In this document: in pieces, positions 51,130 to 64,000 of the stretch | Layout of the letters: every line of letters begins with the position of its first letter | Position numbering within the stretch: position 1 is the first letter of the stretch | DNA from: Erythrophleum ivorense | Taxonomy: Eukaryota; Streptophyta; Magnoliopsida; Fabales; Fabaceae | Length of the DNA: 64,000 bases | Assembly (NCBI GenBank): GCA_026724425.1 | Contig: JAIUCV010000011.1 | Location: forward strand, 9,197,501-9,261,500 | Reading direction: 5' to 3' | Notes under the pieces: model-generated | Told to the model about the DNA's origin: nothing | The model's database searches: none | What the model saw: the letters and a program-made list of their open reading frames with translations, nothing else | Translations under genes and position numbers: made by a program

Positions 51130-52205
51130 CCATGGAGTAGCGATTGAAGGTGTAGACAAACATGTGTTACTAATAAATATGACAATTCGCATGCAAGTAT
51201 GCATATTGTTTCAAGTAATATAGAGTGAGTAAGATATCATTTTCTTGAAGATTTACTAAAAGAAAGTGTACCAATTACTAAAATTAACTCCTTGACTAAA
51301 TCAAGCTAACTAATTATATATGGATGATGATTAACAAAATTCTAAAGTTAAAGAGACTATGACAAAATAAAGTCTTTTGAATAAAATTCAATGATTAAAA
51401 AGTCTAAGAATATTAGTCCCTTTTGTACTTCATATGAACTCATGTTATCTCCCTTAATAATCTTGTCATTAATGATGATATATATGAGCTCATGGTTTTT
51501 ATTACCTATAAGCATTTTTATAAATTACCTATAGATGTTAGCATAGGCCAAACTCCTAGATATTTATGAATTTGAACCTAGTCACAAAATTGCATGGATC
51601 CTATTTTAATTATGTGAGACCAACAGGTGTATTTCTATCCCATTGACAAAACATTCAACTTAAATCAACAAGTTTCATGTACTCATTATTCAATTCAAGG
51701 TCTATCCTTAATCTCCCTTTTCTAAGTTCAATTAGAATAACCAAAAAGCTCCATTAGAGACTAATCAATTAGATAACATGAAGAAAAAAATTAACTAAAT
51801 ATATGAATGCCATTAATGACAAGTTAAGAAAAATAAACAAGCTCTAATCCTTATAAGGGTTCATAACATTCTTAGCCAAAATTGTGTAGCTACTCATCAC
51901 AAAGGATTTCAATACAAAAAACAGAGTATGCCTATCAAAATTATCATGGGAAACACAAAGAAAAGCAGGGAAATAGAAGATACTAATGAAACTCTTGTCT
52001 TCTCCTCCAAGCCCAAGCTCTCCTATGCTCCAAATTGCTCTCTCACCTTCAGAAGGAACTCAGAATGATGGCACACCCACAAAACCCTCAAGATTCCACT
52101 TAAATACAAGTCAAAGCCATATCCCAAAATGCAACATTTTTTATTTTTTCGATGCTATATGCCAATCCCTCATAATAATTATATATCATTACATATTAGA
52201 ATAAA
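51130..52205. other. intergenic, no gene seen
   Basis: AT-rich DNA with only short unsupported open frames. Confidence 0.5.
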
Positions 52206-53055
52206 GGTTCAACTATTATATCTTTAGTATGAATAATTTCACTAAAATTTTAATTTAGTCTTTACACTTTAATTTTTTGTAATTTGGTCCTCATAATTTT
52301 AAAATCTTTGTAAAAGAGTCTCCACTGTCAGAGACTGTCAAGTTTATATTGACGTGGCTAATAAGTTTAAGATTTAGGGTTTAGAATTTTATTCCATTTT
52401 CCACCAACTTCTTGCAACCGAAGATCATTGTTTGATTTAGTTGTTTAAATTTTTGGTAGAGATTCCAAGACTATCCCCAATACAAAATAATTATCGTGAA
52501 TCAAGTTTAAGGGTCTTAATTATTCTAGCCTTGACTACTTTGTCTCACATCTTTGTCCAATGGACATGTGCGACCATAACCTGCTTTTCTAAACAGTAAT
52601 TGCTTTATCTTCTATGAGCTATAATGCTTGTTCTTTGCTCAATTACCTTAGACCAAGAGAAAGTCACGCCATTAGTAAGAAATAGATATGATTTTAAGCA
52701 AGTAAATGGAGATTAAGTGAAGCAATTTAACAAACTTTCACGGAAGGGGGAGGGCAAAGTTATTGGTGGAAGAAGAGGGAAGACCGGCCAAAATGTCATA
52801 TGAGGTGCTCATGGGTGGATGGGATGATTGGGTTTGGGATATGATGGGGTGTCTGACTAGATGGTGCTGTGTAGATTTACCTTGACACGTCAGCACTCCA
52901 TAAAAGAGAATATTAAACAGCAAACTAATGGGAGGATTCTAAATAAAAAAAAAAATTAAAACTTTAAGAATTCAATTTTAAATTAATTTTACATTATACA
53001 AATCTATTTAAAAAATTAGTTAAAATTACATGGATTAAATGTATAGTTAAACCCA
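52206..53055. mobile_element. possible TIR element (about 850 bp)
   Basis: The left end GGTTCAACTATTATATC and the right end, reverse-complemented, GGGTTTAACTATACATTTAA resemble each other. GACGTG motifs lie about 150-180 bp inside both ends (GACGTGGC near 52351 and GACGTGTC on the other strand near 52890). No target duplication is recognised. Confidence 0.35.
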
Positions 53056-53569
53056 ATTCAATGGTATCCTTGCATCTGTATTTGTTTGTGTTTTTATACA
53101 AGTTTCGGTATATGCAACGGTACATTCCCTTCATTTATTTTGACTTCAGATGAAATTACACTGACTAAATCTTATTATAAGTGTCATTAATTTGTTGTTG
53201 TTATAACACCAAAGCCTGACTATCTTAGTTGCTTCAACTATTTCTTTTTTTTCCTTTTTTTTAATAGAAAATTGTTCAAATTAAAAGTCAACTGCTCTTG
53301 TAGCATTCTTTAATATTAGATTTATCATCTGTTAAACTTGCAACATCTAATCCCCAATTATTTTAGTTCTTTTTACATTAAGTTTTTAGGGTTCTTTGAA
53401 TAAGATTAGGTATGCAAAAAGTTTAGAATTATTCAACTCTATCTATATTATACTCAAACATATATAACTCATCACATAATTTGTGTTCATCTATGACTGA
53501 TTATATTCATAGTGGATACATATAAAGCTTTATAATAGAGAAGCTTGGAGTAAAATATTTTTCATCATT

Positions 53570-54480
53570 AGCTTGGCCTATTTATTTTTAATAAATTAGA
53601 TTTATCTAAGAATTTTTTCCCATAAAAGAAATTGACTTTAAATACCATGGCGACAAGTCATAGAAGGCATTATATGTAATTTAAATGTTTTAAACTTCAA
53701 GGTGTTCTAAGCAATCAATGTCATTGTACTAACTGATAAAAATATAGTAAATATCACCTTTATATAATGTCTCCTTTGCCCCTCTCCTGTTTCATAGACA
53801 AAAGAAATAGATAGAATTTGACTGTATTAGATTTGGTCATAAACTGTTCAGGAGATGGCGAGAAAAATGGTTATAGGAGATGGCTATGGAGATGATGATG
53901 ATGATATGGGTATTCCTTTTCAGAGCTCTGGTGACATATTCTTGCTTCTCATGATATTTACTTCCGTCATGATTGCAACAATGGTTTTGTTTGCTTGTGC
54001 TAATGGTGCTGATCAAGACTGCTCTAGCAATAAGGATGATCGAAAGGAGGGGGTTGTGGTAGCGGTGGCAGTGGCGGTAGTGGTTGTGGCGGTGGCGGAG
54101 GTTGTGGCGGAGGTTGCGGTGGTTGAGAATTTTATGATTAACCACCAATCTGAATTGTTGCACTCAACCCGTATAGGCTATTCACTATTGTCTTTGGTTT
54201 TTGCTGTGTATGAGCATGAGTTGGCCTAAAAAGTGTGTAAATATCATGAAAATCATAGACAATGAGTTGTATGCAAAGATAATATTTAGGTTTCTATTTC
54301 AAAAAGAGAAGAAGCAGTTCACATAGATAGCAAGTAATTAACTTGGAGAAAGATTTGATTGCCATTTTCTTTTTCTTTATTTTTGTAAGCATAGTGCTAA
54401 TAGTCATGAGTCCATATACATATGACTAATGCCTGCTAGCAGTATTAGAAGGTTCAAAATAGATTTAGTTGGTAATACAT
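53570..54480 (+). repeat. segmental duplication, copy 2 (pairs with 41880-42780)
   Basis: Direct repeat of 41880-42780 carrying the second copy of the Gly/Cys-rich protein gene with its upstream and downstream flanks. Confidence 0.85.
53855..54229 (+). pseudogene. frameshifted duplicate of the Gly/Cys-rich membrane protein gene
   Basis: The first 62 residues match the 42190 gene (MARKMVIGDGYGDDDDDMG; IFLLLMIFTSVMIATMVLFA; SSNKDD), with one extra Asp. At 54040-54046 one base is missing compared with copy 1 (GATGATCGAAAGG against GATGATCCCAAAGG). This moves translation out of the Gly frame into a Val/Ala-rich frame (EGVVVAVAVAVVVVAVAEVV) that runs through former 3' UTR to a stop at 54229, 124 residues in all. 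The original Gly frame downstream of the indel is still clean, with CG and CGGGGG units, and ends at TGA 54124-54126, the position matching copy 1. So the frameshift is very recent, or it is a sequence error. Most base differences from copy 1 change the amino acid, which suggests weak constraint. Confidence 0.7.
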
Positions 54481-57136
54481 TTTTGATATCATGAGAAGTT
54501 CATATATAATTTTACAAGAAAGAGGAGCTCATCATCTCAAAAGAATTTCTTGTAATATCACCTTTGATATTATTTTTTAAAAAGTGAATTGAAGAGCTGT
54601 GATATTGAAAGGTAAAATTCCTTACATTCATTGAATTTAATGTCAAATATCTAGAACTCTCATTTTAAAAATATGCTATTATATAAATTTTGTAAAGTAT
54701 ACTCAACAAAATCATTGCCTAGAAAAACACTTAAAAATAAATTTTAGTTATAATTTTTTAAAGTTTAACTATAATTTAAATTGTGGTTAAAAGGTTTAGT
54801 TGTAGTTTCCTAAACCATAGCAAAAGCATTCATAAAGACAAGTTTAGCATTTGGTTTAACTATAGTAAATAAACTACAATTAAACTGATGGGTTAGTTGT
54901 GGTTTGATAAAATCCCAGCTAAAGTTTGGAATTGTTTTATTGTTGGTTTAAGCCACTACTACCTTTTTTTTAAAAATACAATAGCTTATAAATTAACTGC
55001 CTTGCTTATAATAGCAATTTTACAAACTTATGTAGTTAAAGTTCAAATAGATTCAATCACAATTTACCATATATTTAATCATAATTCAAATATATTCAAG
55101 TATAATTGAAGTACTAAGCTAATTATTCCTATTATATGAGTTTAGTGACTAAGGTGCAACTTTTGGTTCTTATTATGTAGACTACTTGGTGTTTGAATAT
55201 AGAAGTGAAATGAATAAGTGACAAACTAAGGATTGTAAAAAATAAATGTTCATTTATATAATTTATGTAAAATAAAAAAGATTGTAACATTATTGCAGGA
55301 ATACCCATACTGGTAAGTTTAGATGACAATTGATTCTAAAAATTTTAGAGAAGTAATCCCAGAGCTACATCATCTATTGTCATAATATGTTCTATTCATG
55401 TTGTCTTCTCAATTCCTGTGCCTCATGCTACAACTCTATGTAAAAAGGCTTAAAAGGTGGAATCCTTTTATGGAAGTAAGCAGAACAGTCGAATACTTAG
55501 GATGGACAAGCACCTAAACCTAATCCCCAAACTCAACCAAGGTGTTCCTAACTGCTTAAAACTAGGGCTTATTAATTTTAACTTGGATCTTCTTTTCAGA
55601 AGATCCTTGAGTTTGATGCTATAACCTTCATACCTACTATATATATAGGTGAATGATTCATAATGAAAGTTATCTAATTTATGTTAATGGAGTTGCAATA
55701 TGATTACATAACTCATAACATACTAATTTGGTTATCATAAAATTTAAAATTTTAGTTATTTAGGTGAACAACCTCAAGTAGGGTTTTCATTATTAATATA
55801 TCATAAATAAAAGCTAGTAGCTAATTAGTACTTAGGACCATATATTTACATATACACCTCAAAATGTATCCTAAGCTATCACATAAGATTATGAAAGGGA
55901 GCATGTATATAATAAAAAAGGTTCCATATTAGCTACATCCTAAGCCATCAAGGACCTAGTGATTAAAAGCTGACATGATTGAGGGAGAAAGGACAAGTTG
56001 TGCCTCCTTCGTTGCTATAGCAGTCTTCATATCGATAATCACCTTTGCTCGTTCGATGCTTGGTAACTCTATTACCATTAAGTCGAATTCAACCATATAT
56101 CTAATAGTGGGTATCCTGATTAATTGAACACATTATCACACAAATATGAGAATTATAGAAATTCTCAATAAGATAGTAATAAGTTTGAAAACAAATAATA
56201 GTCTAATTGCCACGTGTGTAGAAAATATTTTCTTTTCCTTTCACTTGTCTTACTAGAAAACTATTATCATACGTATAACTCAAATGAAATGCATGGTAAA
56301 AACTATCTCAGCAAGTCAATATAAATGAGCTGACAATAATAAACAAGCCATGCGTACTAGTTATCATTAACATCTCTCATTAATTAGAGCATGTTGCAAT
56401 TTAGCATATTAGGCAATTATCATAATCTCATCTTTTGGATATATAATTCCATCGTCCTTGGAAATACAGTGGGGTAAATTTGAGAATATTCATAGGAGTT
56501 ACATCTAGTGTCACATACCATTAAATGTAGACCTAATTTTTTAAAATTATTGTATAACTAAGGATGAATGATTATTTTCCTTAGCTCTTTCATATTAGTA
56601 AAAGACAACCATTAGAGTATTTAGTAATAATTAGAAACCAAATCATAAACATGCTATTTAAGACGTCCCTTAGAGTGGATCTACATCACATGCATGACTA
56701 AGGTTTCTTAATCCATCTTTGAAAAGAAGCTAACCAGCTTCATCAGGAAATTGACCATCTCTATAGGGAAGCTGAATCCATCCTCATAGGGAAGCTAACC
56801 ATCTCATATAAAGAGTTAAGGAGATCATCCCTGTGAGAGTCATCTTTCTTGGGTATTAACAACCTAAAAAATATCTCAAATATGCTTAAAGAAAAACATC
56901 ATTATGATGGGGGTGAAATGTTGAATATTTATTCTTAAAAGAATAGCTCATTAATTCATATAAATTCCTCAAAGTATGCATATATGTATATTGACATAGA
57001 TATTAGTATAAATATCAACACATGGTTAATGAATTAAAAGTGTTCCTAATTTTTATTGGAACCCATTCCTACAATATCTTTTAGAATCTTCAGTGTTATA
57101 CTTGTACTTAGTCTACATGTGATCTTCAACGCATTA

Positions 57137-57325
57137 GTCATCTATATACAGGTATCATTTTGGGGTCTAACCTTCTATGTATAGGAATGTGAGTATATAT
57201 GTATATATGGTCATCTATACATGGGTATCATTTGGTGTTTAGTCTTCCATGTATAGAAATTATAGTCTATAAGGCAATAGGGTCATCCATGCATAGGTAT
57301 CATGTGGAGTCATCTATATATGGGG
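57137..57325 (+). repeat. imperfect tandem repeat, units about 75-80 bp
   Basis: The motif GTCATCTATAYA...GGTATCAT starts at 57137, 57210 and 57292, with a shorter fourth start at 57309. Each of the first two is followed by GTCTAACCTTC/TAGTCTTCC and ATGTATAG. Confidence 0.65.
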
Positions 57326-58506
57326 TTCATCATATGTTTTTCCTACTTAAATGTTTAAGATTTAATGATTAAGAACTTATAAGGTCCCAAAGGAAGTAGT
57401 GAAAGTAACTATACACATTTCTTTATCATTATCATAAGGTCACAAATCAAAGACAACATAGAGCATTATAACTATAATGCAGGTACCCAAAAATAATTGA
57501 AAAATGGCTTAATTTCCATGGTTTTAAAAGGACTAGTTGATTGTTTCCTTGGTAATGGTCAATTGGTCAATGAACACTAATCAACTTTTACTTGGGAAAT
57601 GGTTAACTGTCAAGATTGTGGGGAGTTTCATTTTTCATACAACCCTTAGTTAACTATCTCAGAGATAACAGTTGACTATCTTAGGTTTATTGGTTAACTT
57701 GTAACTAAAGGGTAGGCGACTAATGTTATACAAAATATGTATCTTTATCCAGGGCCTCACTAGTTGAGTGATCACAAATGGGCTATTAACTAGTCACTCA
57801 TAGTGTTGGTACTTTTGTGAGGTATTTGATAGGTGATTGTTGGTCTATAATCGATTAACTACTCAAGCTTCTTCTTCAAGTGTCCTTATGCAAAATTACT
57901 GTTCATGCATGAATCTTTCGTGTTTGACTTTAACGACCTTAAACCAACATTCCAAACATATAATGGGCATCTAAGAATAGCAAAAAAAATCATCAAATTG
58001 AATTTTAAGTGTCCAACTTAGGAGTTGCCATTTTTAACCCAACTTGAGTTTTAGGTAGAGAAAATTGAGATGGTGAGCCTTATGAAGCTTTTAACTCATT
58101 TCAAGCATACAATAACTATCTAAACACATCAAAGACATCACTTAAGGAAAAACCTAAAATCAACCACGAGGATTTAACAGGTTACCATAACACCCATTTA
58201 GAGAGAGAAACTATAAAAGATGGGGTAGATGAAGTTTTTTTGGATAATCTAATCATGTTACAAGTATATATTCTCAGCAAAAACACCATTTCAAGCATTA
58301 AATGACATTAAAGTGGCTAAGTCAAGACTACACCATTAAAATTTTTTTTAATGGAGGAGAGAGAAAGTGATGAAGATGAAGAGGATAAAGGCATAGTTAT
58401 GGTTCTCAATAAGCCAAGAAGTCTTACCTTGGATGATGAATGGAATTTTGCTTAGTCTCTTCTCTTTCTCCTTGAGTTCTTTTTCCTTGAAACTTCTTTG
58501 TTCCTA

Positions 58507-58510
<4 letters not shown>

Positions 58511-58544
<34 letters not shown>
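58511..58544 (+). repeat. (CT)17 microsatellite
   Basis: Perfect CT dinucleotide run of 34 bp. Confidence 0.97.
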
Positions 58545-58545
<1 letters not shown>

Positions 58546-61530
58546 AGTTTTCAATATTTGGCTCTGAAAGAGGAATGGGGTGAGAGGAATGATAAGCCTA
58601 CTTAAATAGATTGTACAATTTGTCCCTTGAATATCTCAATAAATCATGCCTCTTTCTCTTACTTAGCATGTTGCACAATTTCATTGACTTCATGGAGTAG
58701 TTAGTGAATTAACCTAGTGACAAATGACCTTTTATATGGATTTGGTTAGTACTATGTATAAAATTTATTATTAGTTAAGGAAGGATGTATATTAAAATTT
58801 TTTATTTTCTGAGTTCATTATTGCTGTAGCTTTAACTTATACGTGACAATTATATTTTGATAAAAGCTAAAATTTCACTTTAATCCTGCCAAAATTACAT
58901 TTTAGTCCTATAAAAATTATAGGTTTATCCTAAATTTTTACTAATTATATTTTGACCAAAAAATTTCACCTAAAATTTTTTATTTTGCAAATATTTTTTT
59001 TTTTTACATTTCTAGGGTATTTTTTGCCTTGAGAGTTTCTAAAAATTAACTTTCCAAGTATATATTTCATAATTTCTTTTAATTTCCTAATTACAACTAA
59101 TTCCAAATAATTTATGAAAATTCCTGTTAAATCTAAGAATATTTTTTATATTCTAGAATTGTAAAACTAACTAAATCTCCATTATTTGACTATACATTAT
59201 ATTCTAACTATTTTCTTAATATTATCTAATTTACTTTAAATTGCTTAATTATTTTTAAATATATCCTAATTGGGAGGAGGATGTTACAGATGCTCAGATA
59301 TCTTCTTTTGCAAGTTCAAGCAAAATAGAAAACAATCCAGCATTTCACCAATGTATCTATTCAATTAATTAGGAGTCAACACTTTATTCCTACATAACCC
59401 ATCTACTTATAATGATTATTCTATCTTTCTCATTTATTGGAATTTTATATTTCTTCTTATATGTGCTAGTCCATACATCTCTCCAACTGATTGGATCAAT
59501 ACACTCAGCCTTTTACAAAGTATAAAATAAACATTGTAATATATCTCATATTACATAAACAATTTAGTTATACTATTTACCAATATCTTGTATCATCTTA
59601 GATTTTTTTATTGTAAGATTCTTTAATCCATCATTGTGGACAATCATTGGCTGTCTTTTTTTTTATTCTCCATGATCACTTGGAGATTGATAGAAACACA
59701 TTAAGTATATCTACCAAGAATACTAAAAATATTGTTAAAAAAATGTTGTTACCTTTGTCATAAGGTCTTCTTGATACTAAATATACAATGTCCATTCCTT
59801 CCTCAGATTCTCATCAGGGACCAATTGCAATATATCATCTTTTGTTCTTATATTATCTTGCCTTTTGTCATATATGTCCTTCCTCTTTTGCCTCTACTTG
59901 CCCCCCATATACTTGAGACAAAAGTTCTTATGCTCCCTGTTATCAAGGATAAACTATGTTTATAACATATAAAATACAATTGTTAATTAATATGAATGAG
60001 TCATAAAATAGTTCAATAATTAATGTGCTATCTATATAATATTCCTATAAATGTCATTCTTGTACTAGAACATTCCTTTAACTTGGGTAGCTGGAGGACG
60101 CATTGTAGGAAAAAAAATTCAGACATTCACAAAATTGATCTTATATTTTTTTTAAAAGGTCACTATCAAGCCAAAATCAATTCAGCTAGTTTGTTATTTG
60201 TATTTCTACTTTTTTGCTTTAGGCTGAAGCTCCAAGTCCAAATACATGCTTTTCGTTCAAAAATAAATGAGGTTTGTGTATGGCTAATAGATATTTTCTA
60301 AAGTCGCATACTTCAAATACAAGAAGAGTCTTTTTTTTCACCTGACATCAGCCATAGTTTTAATACTTTTTGATATGATTAATACTTAATAATAAGCATT
60401 TGATTCTTTATCATAGCAACTTCACAAGTTCAAACTTCAAGAATATAACTATTGTAACTTTTGATCAATTAGTGTTTGATGAAATATTTTTGAATTTTAT
60501 TCCCAATTAGACATTTTTATAAAGAGCAACAATAATGAATAATATCATAAGGTTTGAATGTATTGAGCTTGGGCACTGTGCTAAAATAACCTAGAAAATT
60601 CCTTGAAACTGATCGGTGTCTATCTAGTATCATCAATGTTGTATATTTGTTAAAAAAAATTATTTTGAAAGCCAAACTTTTGGCCTGATGAGGGCAAGGT
60701 TTAAAACGCTATGCTTGCATTCATGTGACGAGACTATAACCAAAAAATTCAAACTTCACCTCACCAATCTTAAATCTTGTTCCGAAATTTAAGATATTGT
60801 CAAAAATTAAATTATGGTATGGGAACAAGAGTTTTTTTTTTATAATTTTATATTAGAGGGATTGAATTTTTAATATTATTCATACTTTTGTCTCACCCTT
60901 ATCACTTGGGATTATCCCAAGTGATATGGGAGCAAGATTTCTAATTAACCAAAATAAACAAGCAGACTATCTGCCCATAATTTTAATCAAAACTTCATCT
61001 TCCCTTATCATACTCTTTCGCTATGTTATAGGAAACGCAGGTACACAAGACCATCATATATGCTTCCAAAGCTCAAAACATGGAAACTTCAGAGTTACCA
61101 TTCACAATAGCAGCAAACAAGAAACAAAATTGAAACAAATCATTGAACTAAAAAAAAGAAAAAGAAAAAAGAAACCATTCACGCAGCAAAAATAGGACAT
61201 CAAATTTATCTTGTGTATCAAATTTCTAAGTCATTTATATATCAAAAAACAACACTTCTAGTCCACATTCAATTGCTAAGTATCATCCAGATATGCCCAA
61301 AAGTAAAAGCCTATGACCAAATTCTGTTGTTCAATGTTCGCTCCAAAATTCGAATCAAACTCAGGAGAGGGAACTTAGATTTATGGTGTTAATTAGCATC
61401 TTAAATACACAGACCAAAATAGGGAGCCAACCATTCAACATAGAAGAGACATACATACCTAAAACAAATGATTCCAAACAAACTATAATAATTTGTTGCC
61501 TATAAATCATAGATATGCCAAATGGAGAAG

Positions 61531-61628
61531 TGTCACACCCCAAATGGAGACATGACTACCATGAAGTACAAGATGATCGTAAATCGTCTACAACAATCAA
61601 CTAGTCAGATTAACGAAGGAGAATTCTA

Positions 61629-61701
<73 letters not shown>

Positions 61702-64000
61702 CAATCATCGACATAACACAACCGATAGGGCGAGGATCCTACCTGTAGTTTGTGGAGCGAACTCCAGAGTATAAACATATACATGTAAAGATAGTAGTTA
61801 GTTAATAATGGACTAACCGGTTGCTGGCTCTCTACTACAACACTCTTGAGCTAGGCCAAAAGAGCATCGAGACACAATTCCATTGCCTGGAAAAAAATAA
61901 ATAAATAATAGAATGAGCTATAATACTCAGTGAGTAGAACATAAAGCACGATACCTAAAGGGACGAGTGGGTACAAAATTTCTTGGAAGCATTGTTCACA
62001 TCGAGAGTCAACAAGCACGAACTCGTATTATTTTGGATAATAATAAAAAATAAAATAATTCACAGATGATATAAAGTGACAATACCAATATAAAAATAAT
62101 TCAATGTTTGTGTCATAGTTAAAATGAATACTTCAAATAAAACTCTTATTGTAAGATCATTTAGCAGATTAGAATAGGAAGCATCTAGTTAAAAAACCAA
62201 AATAGAATAGACGCAGAGCACATAGCTCGTGAGGGTAAATAACTATAGACGCAGAGCATACAACTCGCGGTAATCAAAACAGATCCATGTGTGGTGGCCG
62301 ACACACGGGGCTAACAACACCCCTGCTAGCTGGGGTCTAGATCGAGGTGCACCAAGGCTAACAAATACTGTTGTTAGTTGTAGGGTTTTGTACTAGATAG
62401 CTTCCCAAAGAAATCCAAATTCGTGTATTCATATTTGAAACATTCAAAATGTTCAAAATTTACAACATTATCATAGTTCAGAATCATCAGACTGAAGGCG
62501 GATCTTATATCACAATCTATTACTTAGAGAAGCATACAATTTCAACTTCAAGTCGATAAAAAATTTGTAATTTAACATAACAAAACTTAAAAGATTGGAT
62601 ATCCAAAATATCTGCATACATGAAGATACCCCTTGAAAGCTTGTCCCAAAACCACGTAGAAATAGGCAAGAAGTAAAGAAGTAAAAACTGGAGGAAAGTT
62701 AAAAATGTATCGAGCTTTATAATCTACTCATTGTATTTGCCGAACAATCATTGGTCCTCCATCATCAAACCACCATCCTCTTCGTTTAACAAAATGATCC
62801 AAAATGGTTTCCTAGACACCATAATAAAATTTTATTGAAGTGCTAAACAAATTATTTATTATTATTATTTTTTTCTATAAACCCTCAATTCAAATTGTTA
62901 TCTCTTTTTTTTAATAAGTATCAACATCATTCTAGACCGTTAAAACAACTTACTTGAGATTTTACAATAGAAATTATCTTACATGACCTACTTAAATTGT
63001 AAATTAACCTGTGGTATGTCTTATTCTTAAACGATTTACTATACTTGCTATAATTATATGTTCACTTCATTATTTAATTTATCCATTTAATTTCCATAGA
63101 TTAATGCTAAATTCCCCTTACCATTTATCTTGATTCCTATTTCAAGTATTGGACTTATTTAGGAGACTAAGGATTTGCCGCAAGCTAACACTTTATTTTG
63201 CTATCTCTTAGCATACTTCCCTACAAAGACACAACTTCTCCATAATTGAGCTACTCTTCAGTTGGGTTAGCAATAAATGAAAAGGGAAAATCACAAACAC
63301 ATGGATTATAATTATCAGAAAATTTAAGACTTGAAGGATGGTAAACTTGAAACAGAGGGTCAAACAAATTGGAAGGAAGAGGGGTTACCATTTGTGTTAC
63401 TGGCGTTGCAATAATGGGGAAAGAAAAGCTACTAAAATGGCCCACAACTTGGACGAACGCCACGCTACAGCAGAGCCACAAGTAAACCTTGAGAAGCTGA
63501 AAAAAATGCAGAGCAACGAAGGAAAATGAGGGAGGAAGAAGTAGCGCCTGAAGATCTCTCTCATTCCACTAGATGAACGAATAGCTGGCAGCCAAGACTA
63601 GTGCAGCAGACATAAAAAGGAAGGGACGCATGACAGGCACAGCAGGAAAAAGAAATAGACAGAAGACACTAGAAACCGAAATGAGAGAGAAAAAGAGGTT
63701 CAGACCATTCCTACCTAATTTGACTTGAGGGAGAATCACGTGCAAGGATAGGAAAAATCTTGAGGGACTAATTAGCAATTTAGAAAGGTGCAAGGGTGGA
63801 GAAAAAAAAATATTTGAAAGTTTCATTTGGTCCCTAAAACAATAGTCCAACAAGGAGAAAGAAGGAAAAGATTTATATCTACTCTCAGAAAAAAAAAAAA
63901 AGACTTCATTTAATTTATTTAACTTAGGTATTATTTTCATTAATTATTATCCTCTCTTTTTTTTTTTACCGTACCTCTATTATAATTTCTGGGTTATCAC
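61531..64000 (+). mobile_element. possible solo LTR, cut by the window end
   Basis: It starts TGTCACACCCC and the window ends GGGTTATCAC. With one more A this would be a TG...CA LTR with short inverted ends (TGTCACACCCCA against TGTGATAACCCA). Inside are a long (ATT)n run, a 38-bp imperfect tandem repeat (AGACGCAGAGCA at 62209 and 62247), and no coding domain. Length about 2.5 kb. The class is not determined; the terminal sequence and non-coding make-up would fit a Gypsy LTR. Confidence 0.4.
61631..61700 (+). repeat. (ATT)n microsatellite, 70 bp
   Basis: An uninterrupted ATT run. It produces an artificial poly-Tyr reading frame. Confidence 0.98.

Larger units (their letters stand above)
54490..61530. 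other. long gene-poor region, LTR-like repeat sequence
   Basis: No supported gene in 7 kb. Stretches at 56.6-59.3 kb have the look of retrotransposon non-coding sequence. There are repeated CTCATAGGGAAGCTAACCATC-type units at about 56750-56800, repeated GTCATCTATAC-type units at 57137-57320, a (CT)17 run at 58511-58544, and GGAGGATGTTACA near 59276, which could be an LTR end. No coding domain is recognised. Confidence 0.45.

Noticed and set aside
61522..61716. Open frame with a long Tyr run
   Set aside because: It is the translation of the (ATT)n microsatellite.
63569..63940. 123-residue minus-strand open frame at the right end
   Set aside because: Low-complexity Ser/Leu/Phe-rich translation inside LTR-like sequence; no motif or initiation context.
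1..64000. CRISPR arrays, bacterial operons, rRNA genes
   Set aside because: The sequence is plant nuclear DNA; no regularly spaced identical repeats and no rRNA sequence were seen.

Overview
The window is nuclear DNA of a flowering plant, almost certainly a eudicot. It is AT-rich, its genes are split by GT-AG introns, and it carries plant-specific protein families (an EDR1-domain Raf-like kinase and a DUF688 protein) alongside plant-type Copia, RTE, L1, hAT and long-TIR elements. I cannot name the species.

Layout. (1) 1-21.6 kb: a minus-strand Raf-like MAPKKK gene. Its ten coding exons (1907-18940) can be joined with consistent phases, and a leader intron separates the start codon from a CT-rich 5' UTR exon near 21.3-21.5 kb. 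Only about 566 N-terminal residues are present. The kinase catalytic core would lie to the left of the window. Coding intron 1 is about 10.3 kb, swollen by a 5'-truncated RTE LINE (same strand as the gene) and a complete but decayed Ty1/copia element (opposite strand, 262-bp LTRs, 5-bp target duplication). (2) 21.6-35.3 kb: AT-rich intergenic DNA with small MITE-like repeats and an L1 LINE fragment. (3) 35.4-39.0 kb: a plus-strand DUF688 gene, divergent from the kinase gene, with a non-coding leader exon and three coding exons. (4) 39-54.5 kb: a hAT-type MITE with target duplication, and a small gene for a one-pass membrane protein with a Gly/Cys-rich tail (42190-42447). That gene has a second copy 11.7 kb downstream (53855) that is frameshifted exactly where the Gly tail begins. 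Between the copies lie an L1 fragment, a perfect 16-bp hairpin, and a CACTA-like transposase remnant apparently split by a long-inverted-repeat element. (5) 54.5-64 kb: no convincing gene. It holds LTR-like non-coding repeat sequence, including a possible solo LTR that starts at 61531 and runs to the window edge.

The genes do not form a pathway. They are ordinary dispersed plant genes in a transposon-rich setting. I found no evidence of a new enzymatic or defence system. The most unusual points are the frameshifted paralog of the Gly/Cys-rich membrane protein, the stop codons in the copia element that look like cytosine-deamination products, and the nesting of a long-TIR element in a transposase remnant.
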